This document shows, in pieces, positions 43,064 through 51,822 of a stretch of DNA of 64,000 nt. The stretch covers positions 1-64,000 of the forward strand of contig CAYJOR010000001.1 of NCBI GenBank assembly GCA_964371865.1, written 5' to 3'. Origin of the DNA: CAYJAZ01 sp964371865. Its GTDB lineage: Bacteria > Desulfobacterota > Desulfovibrionia > Desulfovibrionales > Desulfovibrionaceae. The translations under genes were made by a program, and so were the position numbers. The stretch's first letter is position 1; each line of letters begins with the position of its first letter. The notes beneath the pieces were generated by a model. The model was given only the letters and a program-made list of their open reading frames with translations, was not told the origin of the DNA and ran no database searches.

Positions 43064-44770
43064 CTACACGTCCTTATAGGGATACATAGTATCTAAATTA
43101 TTCCCAAACATTAATTTTGGATAAAGCTTTACTTTGTTCGATATCACAATTTCTAATAAGCAGGCACCCCTACTTGATTTTAGCCACTTTATAGCTTCAT
43201 CAACTTCATTTGCCTTTGAAATTTTTTTCCCTTCTATTCCATAGGCAAACGCAAGCGCAGTAAAATTAGGTGCGGAATATCCATCTACAGTTCCATAAAG
43301 TCTATTTTCGTGATAGTCTTCTTGAAATTGCTGAACCATTCCAAGAGCGTTATTTTGAAACACTATTATTTTTATGGGCAAATTGTAGTGCTTTATCGTT
43401 TGAAGCTCTTGAATATTCATTTGTAGACCACCGTCACCATTAAAACAAATCACTTCCTTATTCGTAGCAAAAGCCATACCTATTGCAGCAGGTAAAGAGA
43501 ATCCCATCGAGCCATGTCCACCGCTGAATAGAACTCTTTGCCCTTTTTTCAGCTGAATACTTTGTGCTACGTACATTTGGTTTTTTCCTACATCTGTAGT
43601 ATAGCCTGCAACTTCAGGAAATTTTTCAGATAGTAAGTATACAAATTTATTGGGATTTATATCTTCGTTATCAATAGCAAGCTCTTCTAAGGAAGAAAAT
43701 TTCTTTTTGTAGAGAGAAAGTTTTTCAAGCCAGAAATCATTACTTTGACAACTAATATTTTTTTTAGCTAAGGCTTCAATAAAACCTTTAATATCAGCTT
43801 CAATTCCAATTGCATTTTTTGTTTTTACATTAAATTGACTAGGATTTATATCTACATGATAAATAACTTTATTAGCTTCAAAGTAATTTACGTTAGCCCC
43901 TAATTGACGAACATCAAATCTTGTTCCAAGAGCAAGGACAAAGTCAGCTTCACATAAAGCGATATTTGCGTATCTGTTACCGTATGAACCAATCAACCCA
44001 AAGTTCAGTGCTGAAATTGCCACATCCACTCCATGCAAAGAATGAACAATAGGAATAGAGTATTTTTCACTAAAACGTGCGCACTCTTCATCTGCACAAG
44101 ATAAAGAAACACCGTGACCGAAAAGCAATAGTGGTTTCTTTGCATTTTGCAGATCCGTGATAAGCATATTCAGTTGATTATCAAGAAAAATATCTACACA
44201 ATTTTCACATAACAAACTAATATTACTAATAAAGCTAATTTTATCGTCCGCGCACTCTTCTTTTTGAACATTCATTGGAACATCAAGAAGAACAGGTCCA
44301 AAAGGAGCAGTTGTAGCTATTTTATAAGCTTTTTTAAGAGCAGAGGGAAAATCTGAACCTTTTGTTACTTGCATTGAGAGTTTTGTGATTGGTTTACAGA
44401 TATTAACAATATCAGTTTCTTGGAAACCTATTTGACGAATATCCGAATTTTGGTTTTGTTCGTGCGTATTTACTTGACCTGTAATGAAAATAGCAGGAAT
44501 ATGATCAAAATAACAATCTGCTATGGGAGTAACTAAATTTGTTGCACCGGGTCCACTTGTTGCAAGAGTCAGAGTTGGCTTATGAGTGATTCTAGAGTGA
44601 GCATTTGCTGCAAATCCAGCACCTTGCTCATGACGAAGAGTGACGAGTTTCAAATTTTTATTCTTGCCTATTTCATCAATAAATCTAATTGTCATCCCAC
44701 CAATGTAGTGATAAATTGTTGTCAATCCAGCTACTTGACAAAATTCACTTAAATACTTTGAAACTAGCAT
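43064..44770 (-). CDS. Thiamine-diphosphate enzyme, acetolactate-synthase-like (YerE-like), 568 aa
   Basis: Overall fold is that of ALS/pyruvate oxidase. The N-terminal domain has the TPP Glu region 'TLRHEQGAGFAANAHSRITH'. The middle domain has 'GHGVSLSCADEECARFSEKY'. The C-terminal TPP motif is 'FNGDGGLQMNIQELQTI' with the closing NN in 'VFQNNALGM'. Placed between rfbH and an SDR gene (stop and start 0-2 bp apart), it resembles YerE, which adds the two-carbon unit of pyruvate to a CDP-3,6-dideoxy-4-ketosugar. The product would be a branched-chain sugar such as yersiniose. A generic acetolactate synthase cannot be excluded from sequence alone. Confidence 0.75.
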   Translation of the reverse strand: MLVSKYLSEFCQVAGLTTIYHYIGGMTIRFIDEIGKNKNLKLVTLRHEQGAGFAANAHSRITHKPTLTLATSGPGATNLVTPIADCYFDHIPAIFITGQVNTHEQNQNSDIRQIGFQETDIVNICKPITKLSMQVTKGSDFPSALKKAYKIATTAPFGPVLLDVPMNVQKEECADDKISFISNISLLCENCVDIFLDNQLNMLITDLQNAKKPLLLFGHGVSLSCADEECARFSEKYSIPIVHSLHGVDVAISALNFGLIGSYGNRYANIALCEADFVLALGTRFDVRQLGANVNYFEANKVIYHVDINPSQFNVKTKNAIGIEADIKGFIEALAKKNISCQSNDFWLEKLSLYKKKFSSLEELAIDNEDINPNKFVYLLSEKFPEVAGYTTDVGKNQMYVAQSIQLKKGQRVLFSGGHGSMGFSLPAAIGMAFATNKEVICFNGDGGLQMNIQELQTIKHYNLPIKIIVFQNNALGMVQQFQEDYHENRLYGTVDGYSAPNFTALAFAYGIEGKKISKANEVDEAIKWLKSSRGACLLEIVISNKVKLYPKLMFGNNLDTMYPYKDV

Positions 44771-44772
44771 CT

Positions 44773-45810
44773 CTAAACTTCTCTCTTTATATAAAACCGC
44801 TTATTCCAAGCATACATTTTTTCTATACAATATTCTAAATCATGCGGAGCATTTAAAGTATAGTCACTTTGAAATTTCTCAATATTTGGCACGTAGGCTT
44901 TAGGAGCATTGCCTTTATCCTCTTTGCCCAAAACTTTTACTTGTAAAGTATACTTATCGCCTATCGCCTTAGCAAGTTCTTTTAGTGAAATACCCTTATC
45001 AGAACCTATATTATAAAGATTAAATGCCTTATTTTGAAGCAAGATTGTAAGTAAACAAACAACTAAATCAGTAGCATATAAATAACTTCTTGTAGCTTGT
45101 CCATCACTTTTAATTATAATATCTTCACCTAAAATTGCATTTTTAATAAATTCACCAAATGCAAAACTTTCTAAAGGCAAGTATGCTCCAGCAAAAGCAA
45201 AGCAGCGGGTTATTGCACATGGAATGTTTTCACGTTCGGAAAAATCCTTAGCAAGTTGTTCTGTAACTTTCTTTGTCTGAGCATAAACACTTGCATAGGA
45301 ACAATCAACTTGTAAATCATCTTCCTTAAAAGGAATATCTGCATCAAAGTTTCTGTATACAGCACCTGATGAAGTTATAAGAATAGACTGAACATCATGC
45401 TTTTTCGCGGTTTCAAAAATATTTTGTGTGCCTATAATGCCATAATTGATATGCCTTGTTGCCCAATCAGCAGAGTTATCAAAAGGAAGATTAGCAGCAT
45501 GAACTATATAATCAAGTTTTTCAACCTCAACACTATAATCTAATACAGTTCCCTCGACAAGCTTAAGAGGTGAAAAACGCTCTAAGTGAGGATATTTTCT
45601 GTAAAAACTTTCCTTTGAGCGTGAAAGTGCGTAAATATCAATATTTAGATTTTCTTCTTTATTAAGATAAAGCAAGCTCTCAATAAGCCATATTCCAAAA
45701 AAACCGTTCGCACCTGTTATAAAAATATTGGCATTATGCAGTTTAGGAAGCAGAGATTGTACCTTGCTATATATGTATGATAAATCAGATTCCAAAAGGC
45801 TAAATTGCAT
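44773..45810 (-). CDS. NAD(P)-dependent sugar epimerase/reductase (extended SDR), 345 aa
   Basis: The N-terminal extension of about 25 residues is followed by 'NIFITGANGFFGIWLIESLL' (the Rossmann motif), 'LDYIVHAANLPFD', and the active site 'ILITSSGAVYRNFDADIPFK' with 'SVYAQTKKVTEQLAKDF' (YxxxK). C-terminal substrate-binding 'YLYATDLVVCLLTIL' and 'NIGSDKGISLKELAKAI' are typical. First gene of the CDP-sugar operon, it lies 2 bp from the TPP enzyme gene. It is a good candidate for the ketone reductase (YerF/RfbJ-like role) that finishes the dideoxy or branched sugar. The substrate is inferred from neighbours. Confidence 0.8.
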   Translation of the reverse strand: MQFSLLESDLSYIYSKVQSLLPKLHNANIFITGANGFFGIWLIESLLYLNKEENLNIDIYALSRSKESFYRKYPHLERFSPLKLVEGTVLDYSVEVEKLDYIVHAANLPFDNSADWATRHINYGIIGTQNIFETAKKHDVQSILITSSGAVYRNFDADIPFKEDDLQVDCSYASVYAQTKKVTEQLAKDFSERENIPCAITRCFAFAGAYLPLESFAFGEFIKNAILGEDIIIKSDGQATRSYLYATDLVVCLLTILLQNKAFNLYNIGSDKGISLKELAKAIGDKYTLQVKVLGKEDKGNAPKAYVPNIEKFQSDYTLNAPHDLEYCIEKMYAWNKRFYIKREV

Positions 45811-46016
45811 GCTTCACCAACTTCCTACTAAGTTGAATTTTTACGAAAAAATGCTTGATGTCAATTTAATCTATTTTGCTACACTTGTAAAGTAATTTGT
45901 CAAAATGAAATTTTCGTATTAATTCTGGGTAATATTTTACTGAAGCTTAGATAGTAGTTATTTTAAACACTTTACTTAGATAAGTTACAATATTTAAAAC
46001 TCTCTCACGTAAAATT

Positions 46017-46160
46017 CTAATTTTGTTTTTGTATAAAAGTAATAATTTCATCTAATGCTGTTTTAGCAGATATTTCACTTATTACTAAACCCTTTTTGTA
46101 TTCGTGAACCTTTTGAGCTGAAGCTCCGATATTAAAACATGTTTGATTTGATAGACTCAC
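46017..46160 (-). pseudogene. C-terminal remnant of a glycosyltransferase
   Basis: Within a 422-bp gap a 47-codon frame from a GTG at 46160 reads '...CFNIGASAQKVHEYKKGLVI' then 'SEISAKTALDEIITFIQKQN' and TAG at 46019-46017. That is the typical C terminus of GT4-type transferases ('IG..AE.VK..N.GLVV...SA..AL..I'). There is no good start or ribosome-binding site and no upstream half, so it is the leftover of a deleted gene next to the GT2 at 46234. Confidence 0.65.
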
Positions 46161-46233
46161 TATATAAAAAAAACAGCTTACTTCTTTCCAAAAAAATTCT
46201 TGCTATAGAAAGACATCCAAGTTTAAGTATTCA

Positions 46234-47103
46234 CTATTTTGAGTAAATTTTAAATGGAGCATTTCTGTATTTTTTATCAAAATAAAATCGTAGAAAAGCG
46301 CGAATTTGTTTCCTAAAAATTTTCTCTTTTTTACCTGTAAGCCAAAAATGACAAAAAGCTTTATCTTTATCAGAATTATTAGGATAAAGCAGATTAAAAA
46401 ACATGTCAACAGTAGCCAAAGGGTAAGGCTCAACAGTACTACGACTAAAGCTTGAATCATGTTTACGCCAGCGACATAATTCCTTATCAAGATAGATAGC
46501 TGGTTGCTGAATTAAACATTGTATCCATAAAAAATTATCAAGTCTTTGTGGGATTAGTGGGTCAAATTTACATGATTTTAATATGGAACTTCTTACTAAG
46601 ACCGATGAAAAGGTTGAAATAAATCTCTCATAAACTAAGTCCATACGAGATATTGATTCTTTTTGAATAAATCTTTTACGCTTTTCAAGCATTTTTATAT
46701 GTTTAGAATTATTGCTATTATCATCTCCAAAGATTTTTACTCCACAATAAAATAAAGCTATATTTTCCTGTGCTTCAGCTATATTTAGCATTTCTTCTAG
46801 GAAAGTAGGTTCCCATATATCGTCACTTTCTAAAAAAGCAATATAAGGAGTTTTAACAAGATTAACTGCAGCCTCGATAGTGGCAGGCAAACCTTTATTT
46901 TGTAAATTTTCGTGAGTATGAAACTTTATTCGCTCATCTTTTTGAATATATTCTTCAATTATGCTACGCGAATTATCTTTTGAACCATCATCAAAAATAA
47001 TATAATCAAATTCTGTATATGTTTGACAAAGAACACTATCAATGGCATGAGCAATATATTTCTCATGACCATAACTTGCAGTTATCACAGTAACTTTTTT
47101 CAT
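46234..47103 (-). CDS. GT2 family glycosyltransferase, 289 aa, paralogue of 17884-18756
   Basis: It is nearly co-linear with the GT2 at 17884, with the same motifs in order: 'VTVITASYGHEKYIAHAIDS', 'IIFDDGSKDNSRSIIEEY', 'FLESDDIWEPTFLEEML', 'RFISTFSSVLVRSSILKSC', 'LIPQRLDNFLWIQCL', 'CRWRKHDSSFSRSTVEP'. By eye well over half of residues are identical. The DD metal-binding site (SDDIW) is present. The C terminus is basic and aromatic. The gene sits in the CDP-sugar section, 97 bp from the ABC exporter. Confidence 0.88.
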   Translation of the reverse strand: MKKVTVITASYGHEKYIAHAIDSVLCQTYTEFDYIIFDDGSKDNSRSIIEEYIQKDERIKFHTHENLQNKGLPATIEAAVNLVKTPYIAFLESDDIWEPTFLEEMLNIAEAQENIALFYCGVKIFGDDNSNNSKHIKMLEKRKRFIQKESISRMDLVYERFISTFSSVLVRSSILKSCKFDPLIPQRLDNFLWIQCLIQQPAIYLDKELCRWRKHDSSFSRSTVEPYPLATVDMFFNLLYPNNSDKDKAFCHFWLTGKKEKIFRKQIRAFLRFYFDKKYRNAPFKIYSK

Positions 47104-47199
47104 AGTATAAAAACCTACAACTTAGTTAAAAACTATTGACTAATACCTTTGAAAGATATTGCTCTATGACGATATACAAAAACAATTTAGAAATAGACC

Positions 47200-48966
47200 C
47201 TAATGAATTTCGCTACTATTATACAAAGCCGCATAATGTGAACCGTCTTTTAGAATAAGCTCATCATGCGTACCCTGTTCAACTATTTCACCATTATTTA
47301 TCACAACAATATTATCTGCATGACGTACGGTTGAAAGCCTATGAGCAATAATAAGCACTGTTCTATCTTTCATAAGGTTATCAATTGCTTTTTGCACAAC
47401 TTTTTCTGATTTATTATCAAGTGCAGAGGTTGCCTCATCTAAGATAACGATAGGCGAATTTTTCATAAAAGCTCTTGCAATACCAATTCTTTGTTTTTGC
47501 CCGCCTGATAATAAAACGCCTCTTTCACCAATTTCAGTATCGAGACCAAGTTCAAGTGAGTCGATAAACTCAGTTAAACACGCATTTTCTAAAACTTGAT
47601 TCATAGCTTCTTCACTTACATTCTCTTTACCCAGAAGAATATTCTCGCGAATTGTGCCACCAAATAAAAAGTTATCTTGGAAAACAACCGAAATTTTTGA
47701 ACGTAAAGAATCGAGGTTATAATCTCGAATATCTGTTCCGTCTATAGTAATATTACCGCCTGTTAGATCGTAGAAACGTGGAAGCAAGTTTACTGTTGTA
47801 GTTTTTCCGCCCCCAGAGTTTCCAACGAAGGCAATATTTTGCCCGACTTTAATTTCAAGATTAAAATCTTTTAGTACTGGCTTATCAGAAACATAAGAAA
47901 AGTTAACGTTTTTATAGACAATTGCATCTTCAACTTTTTCTAACTGCTTTGCACCTTCGATATTTCTAATTTGACTTTCATTATCAAGAAGTTCAAAAAC
48001 ACGCTCCATTGCCATAAATGACATTTGCATACTCGCAAAAGTTTTTCCCATAGCTTTAAGAGGTGTGTAAAGCATTAAAAGAGCTGCTATAAAAGATACA
48101 AACTCCCCTGCTGTAAGGTGTGTATTAATAATTAGATATGAACCTAACCAAATTACTCCTGCTATACCGATAGATACAATAAAGTGCATAAGCGGACTTA
48201 AGATACCAGTTCTTTTTGTCATCTTCATTGTAAGTTTAAATAGAAAATTAAGTGTACCATTAAACTTTTCTTTTTCATATTCTTGTAGATTATACGAAGC
48301 AATAATCCTATTTCCTGAAAATGCTTCCGTAAAACCATTCATCAACTGCCCACCTGACCAAACGCTAGCTTTTACCATCTCTTTAATCTTTCTGCGTAGT
48401 TGAGTAAGTGGATAAAGAGCAATGCCCATAGCTGTTAAAGCAATTACCGAAAGTTCCCAAGAATTCCATAAAAGTACACCAACCAAAGCAATTGAAGAAA
48501 AAAGACGTGTGACGAACATTTTTACAGCATTCAAAAGACCTGAGCAAGCTAAGTCAGCATCATTATTATACCTAAAAAGAATTTCACCTGAATTTGATTT
48601 ATCAAAGTACATTGTGTCTTGACGCAACAATTTTGAAAACAATGTAAATTTCAAATCTTTTGTTATTTTTGCACCAACCCACGCATTGAAGTAGGTAGAA
48701 GCATAGTTACAGCTACTCTGAAAAAAGCTAAATAAAACAATAAGTAGTGGAATATGCGTAGCTTGTTGGATATTTTGCTCAATCATAACTGTATCCATAA
48801 AAGGACGCAAGAATGACGCAATAACAGCATCCATTGCCCCTACAGGAATAGTTAATACGAGTGCTAAAATAGCTCTATATTTATATGGCTCTACAAATGG
48901 ATAGATACGTCTATAATTTTCTACCGCATTCATCTTTAGTATTTTATCTTTTGCTTTTTGAAACAT
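47200..48966 (-). CDS. MsbA-type ABC transporter (TMD-NBD), 588 aa
   Basis: An ABC half-transporter with six membrane helices in the first 300 residues and a C-terminal nucleotide-binding domain. 'NIAFVGNSGGGKTTTVNLLP' is the P-loop, the ABC signature is 'LLSGGQKQRIGIARAF', Walker B is 'SPIVILDEATSALD', and 'VLIIAHRLSTV' has the switch His. The layout matches MsbA lipid A/glycolipid flippases and related polysaccharide exporters. Its place in a polysaccharide cluster suggests export of a lipid-linked glycan or LPS core. The polarity in the operon after the GT2 is clear, with a 97-bp spacer. Confidence 0.93.
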   Translation of the reverse strand: MFQKAKDKILKMNAVENYRRIYPFVEPYKYRAILALVLTIPVGAMDAVIASFLRPFMDTVMIEQNIQQATHIPLLIVLFSFFQSSCNYASTYFNAWVGAKITKDLKFTLFSKLLRQDTMYFDKSNSGEILFRYNNDADLACSGLLNAVKMFVTRLFSSIALVGVLLWNSWELSVIALTAMGIALYPLTQLRRKIKEMVKASVWSGGQLMNGFTEAFSGNRIIASYNLQEYEKEKFNGTLNFLFKLTMKMTKRTGILSPLMHFIVSIGIAGVIWLGSYLIINTHLTAGEFVSFIAALLMLYTPLKAMGKTFASMQMSFMAMERVFELLDNESQIRNIEGAKQLEKVEDAIVYKNVNFSYVSDKPVLKDFNLEIKVGQNIAFVGNSGGGKTTTVNLLPRFYDLTGGNITIDGTDIRDYNLDSLRSKISVVFQDNFLFGGTIRENILLGKENVSEEAMNQVLENACLTEFIDSLELGLDTEIGERGVLLSGGQKQRIGIARAFMKNSPIVILDEATSALDNKSEKVVQKAIDNLMKDRTVLIIAHRLSTVRHADNIVVINNGEIVEQGTHDELILKDGSHYAALYNSSEIH

Positions 48967-49236
48967 AAGTCTTCCTTTTTCTTAGACGGCATTTATACAC
49001 CTTATGGGGGAAAAAGTAAATACTTACAAGATTACGATATTATATAACATTATTTACTAAGGCAAAAGATTTGATTTAGAAGCACGTCTTAGATAGTGTT
49101 GTCAAGATATGATTTTCACGTCTATCAAAGACATATAAAACACTTTGAAGAAATTTATCAAAAATAAATAACTGAAGGAGCATTTTAAATCTGGCACACA
49201 AAGAGAGGCAAAAAGCAATTTTGACAAAACTATCTA

Positions 49237-49253
49237 GGATGTGTTTCTAAATT
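49237..49253 (+). repeat. Solo IS5-remnant-type end sequence
   Basis: GGATGTGTTTCTAAATT, preceded by CTA, matches the end of the IS remnant at 39097 with one change in the first four bases. It lies between the ABC transporter and rfbC, 9 bp from the rfbC stop. No transposase is nearby. Confidence 0.45.
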
Positions 49254-49261
49254 AAGAAGTT

Positions 49262-49819
49262 TTATTTCCAGAGTTTATATGTGCTTACATCTGCAATAGT
49301 TCTAAGTAGCATATCTTTTTCTGAAACGTTAGCTTTTTCGTGGGGAACTCTCCAATCTATAGCAAGGGTTTCATCGTCAAACTTCACACCTATTTCAGAT
49401 TCTTTATTGTACAAATTATCGCATTTATAAGCAAAAACTGCTGTTTCACTAAGAACTGAAAATCCATGTAAAAATCCGCGAGGGATAAGGAATTGTCTAT
49501 TATTTTCTGCCGATAATTCTACCGCAATATGTTGACCAAAAGTAGGCGAACCCTCTCTTATATCAACAGCAACATCTAAAACTGTTCCTTCGAGTACTCG
49601 AACAAGTTTTGCCTGAGCATGTTCACCATCTTGCGCATGTAGACCGCGAATAACTCCATAAGAAGATTTCGACTGATTGTCTTGAAGAAAAACATTAGAA
49701 ATTCCATTTTCTTTGAATTTAGCATAGTTATAGCTTTCAAAAAAATAGCCTCTGTCGTCGCTAAACACACGAGGCTCAATAATAACAAGACCTTCGATAG
49801 CAGTTTTGATAAAGTTCAT
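49262..49819 (-). CDS. rfbC: dTDP-4-dehydrorhamnose 3,5-epimerase
   Basis: A cupin-fold epimerase for dTDP-sugars. Motifs are 'VFSDDRGYFFESYNYAKFKE', 'FLQDNQSKSSYGVIRGLHAQ' with the catalytic His in RGLH, 'KLVRVLEGTVLDVAVDIR', 'IPRGFLHGFSVLSETAVFAY' with the active-site Tyr, and 'DNLYNKESEIGVKFDD'. Length 185 aa is standard. The companion rfbA, rfbB and rfbD genes are not in the window, apart from the rfbA scar at 11007. The dTDP-sugar pathway must be completed elsewhere. Confidence 0.95.
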   Translation of the reverse strand: MNFIKTAIEGLVIIEPRVFSDDRGYFFESYNYAKFKENGISNVFLQDNQSKSSYGVIRGLHAQDGEHAQAKLVRVLEGTVLDVAVDIREGSPTFGQHIAVELSAENNRQFLIPRGFLHGFSVLSETAVFAYKCDNLYNKESEIGVKFDDETLAIDWRVPHEKANVSEKDMLLRTIADVSTYKLWK

Positions 49820-49930
49820 GCAGTGTCACCATAATATTATAATTTTTATGAACTATGCCACCAAATAGTATAAAAATCAACTCTTCATTGGGGTGTAACT
49901 ATCATTTATACCACTTATATCATAGTATTC

Positions 49931-49987
49931 GAGGGGAAAACTACGCTTTAAGAAAGATTTTCTTTTGTAAAATGTAATTTTCCCCTC
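49931..49987. terminator. Inverted repeat downstream of the DUF302 gene
   Basis: GAGGGGAAAA (49931-49940) pairs with TTTTCCCCTC (49978-49987), with further partial pairing of AAGAAAGATTTTCTTTT in the loop. It lies about 80 bp past the DUF302 gene's end at 50064 and can terminate that transcript on the minus strand. The separation from rfbC start is 110 bp. Confidence 0.6.
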
Positions 49988-50063
49988 AAAAATAAGAAGC
50001 AAAATGTATTCTTAATACATTTTTAAAAATACTCTGAGCTAACAAGTTTGTATATTCGATTAT

Positions 50064-50549
50064 CTATTGAACTGCGGCTTTCGCTAGTCCAGAAAGCAAA
50101 TTTTCCATATTTTTTACGATTTGATTCTCGCCAGAAAGACCTAAAGGCGCAAATAACTTTGATAATTTTTGATAAACTATCTGAGTTGTACCATCAGCAT
50201 TTTCAATAAGCAGAACTTTCAAAGGAAGTTCAAGCCCCACGCTTTGTGATTCAAGCATAAGTTTAGTTCCTACACTTGGATTTCCAAATACAATCACAGT
50301 TGTAGGACGTAGTTGCATATCAACTTTTTCAGCATTTGCAGCATGATCAAATTCAGCGAATATTGTGAGATTTTTTCCTTTAATAAAATCTACAACATTC
50401 TTATAAACAGTCTTAAAGTCAGACTTTGCATTCACCACCATCACTTCGTCATTTGAAGTGCTTTCAGCAGAAAATGCCACATTATTCAAACTAAAAACAC
50501 AAAGAAAAGCAAGTGAAATACTGAAAATCATAGATACAATTTTTTTCAT
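50064..50549 (-). CDS. DUF302 family periplasmic protein, 161 aa
   Basis: A cleavable signal peptide (MKKIVSMIFSISLAFLCVFS) is followed by a DUF302-like fold: 'KTVYKNVVDFIKGKNLTIFA', 'EFDHAANAEKVDMQLRPTTV', 'VFGNPSVGTKLM', 'VGLELPLKVLLIEN'. This is the pattern of the small DUF302 proteins found in periplasm or membranes. Function unknown. ATG 50549 with AAAGGAGC upstream is chosen over the longer frame. It is a monocistronic unit. Confidence 0.85.
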   Translation of the reverse strand: MKKIVSMIFSISLAFLCVFSLNNVAFSAESTSNDEVMVVNAKSDFKTVYKNVVDFIKGKNLTIFAEFDHAANAEKVDMQLRPTTVIVFGNPSVGTKLMLESQSVGLELPLKVLLIENADGTTQIVYQKLSKLFAPLGLSGENQIVKNMENLLSGLAKAAVQ

Positions 50550-50822
50550 AAAAGCTCCTTTGATTATTTTAAACAATAAGAAACAAGTGAATATTTCTTA
50601 TCAATTTTATTATACCTTATTTTTAGCTTTTGTAAAGCTTACTACTTAAAATGATTTTGAACACATAATTTTATCATATAACAATAAGCACGATTTAAAT
50701 ACCTTATACACTATATTAAACTATTACATTCTACAATCTACCTTTTGGCACATTTACATATTTTTTCTTATGATATAAGATTTATAATATGTCATCAAAA
50801 TATAAAACTTATTGGAGGAGCT

Positions 50823-51695
50823 ATGAAAAAAATTCTGATTCCAACCTTTGTTACTTGCCTTCTTACTCTTTGCACAACGACCTTTACAGTTATAGAAGCT
50901 AACGCTAAAGACATGTCCAATGTATTTCTAAACAATACAGATAATACCTTTCACAACACACATAAAGGCTATCTCGAAAAAATATCAAACGAAAAAGATA
51001 TTGATAAAATTCTTGAAATTATAGAATCCGCCCCTGATTCATATGAATTTTTCACCCTCACTACAGATGGAGTAAGAGTACGACAAGGGCCTAGCATAAG
51101 CCATAAAATAAGTCATAATGCCTACAAAAACATGCCGGAAGAACATGAATTCCCTGGTGATATGCCAATGTCAGTTTTTGGTGGTATTGTTGGAAACACT
51201 CTTTATGGAGGCGATGAAAACTGTAGCGCATGGAGAGAAGTTTTAGCTGTAGATATGGGAACTACTTACAATGGAAATTTTTTACTAAGTTCTGCTGGCT
51301 ATGGAAACTCTAATCCATCTTATATCTGCGTAGATTTTATAGAAACTAAGCCTGTAGCCCCTTATCTTGACAGTTGGGTTGACGTGTACTTTAAAGGCAA
51401 AAAAAGCACAAGTGATGAATTTTCAAGTCCTATAAAGGTAAATAATGACGTTACATTAGTAGATTACCTCTATAATGAATATCAACTCAAAAAAGGAGAT
51501 TTAATTCTCTTCTCAAATGATTTTTATGATGGTATGGCAGACGAAGAGTTTCATGTGTATAAATTTGCTGCTGACTACGCTTTCTATCTGCAAACAACAT
51601 CAGCCAATGTAATTCAAGAAAAAGTAAAACTAGATAATGACGGTAAAAAAGCTCTTGAAGCATTCATAAATAAAAATGAAAGACTTCAACAGTAA
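50823..51695 (+). CDS. Exported SH3-like domain protein, 290 aa
   Basis: A signal peptide (MKKILIPTFVTCLLTLCTTT) with cleavage after 'IEANA' is predicted. A segment near 80-130, 'FFTLTTDGVRVRQGPSISHK', is the SH3b-type 'VRVRSGPS' motif that often binds peptidoglycan or metal. The rest, with 'CSAWREVLAVDMGTTY', 'SWVDVYFKGKKSTSDEFSSP' and an acidic, aromatic C terminus, is unrecognised. ATG 50823 follows a perfect TGGAGGAG. It is probably a periplasmic or surface protein. Specific function is unknown. Confidence 0.7.
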   Translation: MKKILIPTFVTCLLTLCTTTFTVIEANAKDMSNVFLNNTDNTFHNTHKGYLEKISNEKDIDKILEIIESAPDSYEFFTLTTDGVRVRQGPSISHKISHNAYKNMPEEHEFPGDMPMSVFGGIVGNTLYGGDENCSAWREVLAVDMGTTYNGNFLLSSAGYGNSNPSYICVDFIETKPVAPYLDSWVDVYFKGKKSTSDEFSSPIKVNNDVTLVDYLYNEYQLKKGDLILFSNDFYDGMADEEFHVYKFAADYAFYLQTTSANVIQEKVKLDNDGKKALEAFINKNERLQQ

Positions 51696-51822
51696 TTAAT
51701 ATATAATTCTCCCCAAAAGACTAAAAAGAAATGAGGCTAGATGTAAGCGGGCCGTATCCTGCTGATTCTGTTTTTCATTTTGCATTATAAGGTAAAAAGC
51801 ATATAAAATGCGTAACTCAAAC

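Noticed and set aside
43064..44770. Housekeeping acetolactate synthase (ilvB)
   Set aside because: It has the fold but sits inside a CDP-dideoxysugar operon without ilvN or other branched-chain amino acid genes.
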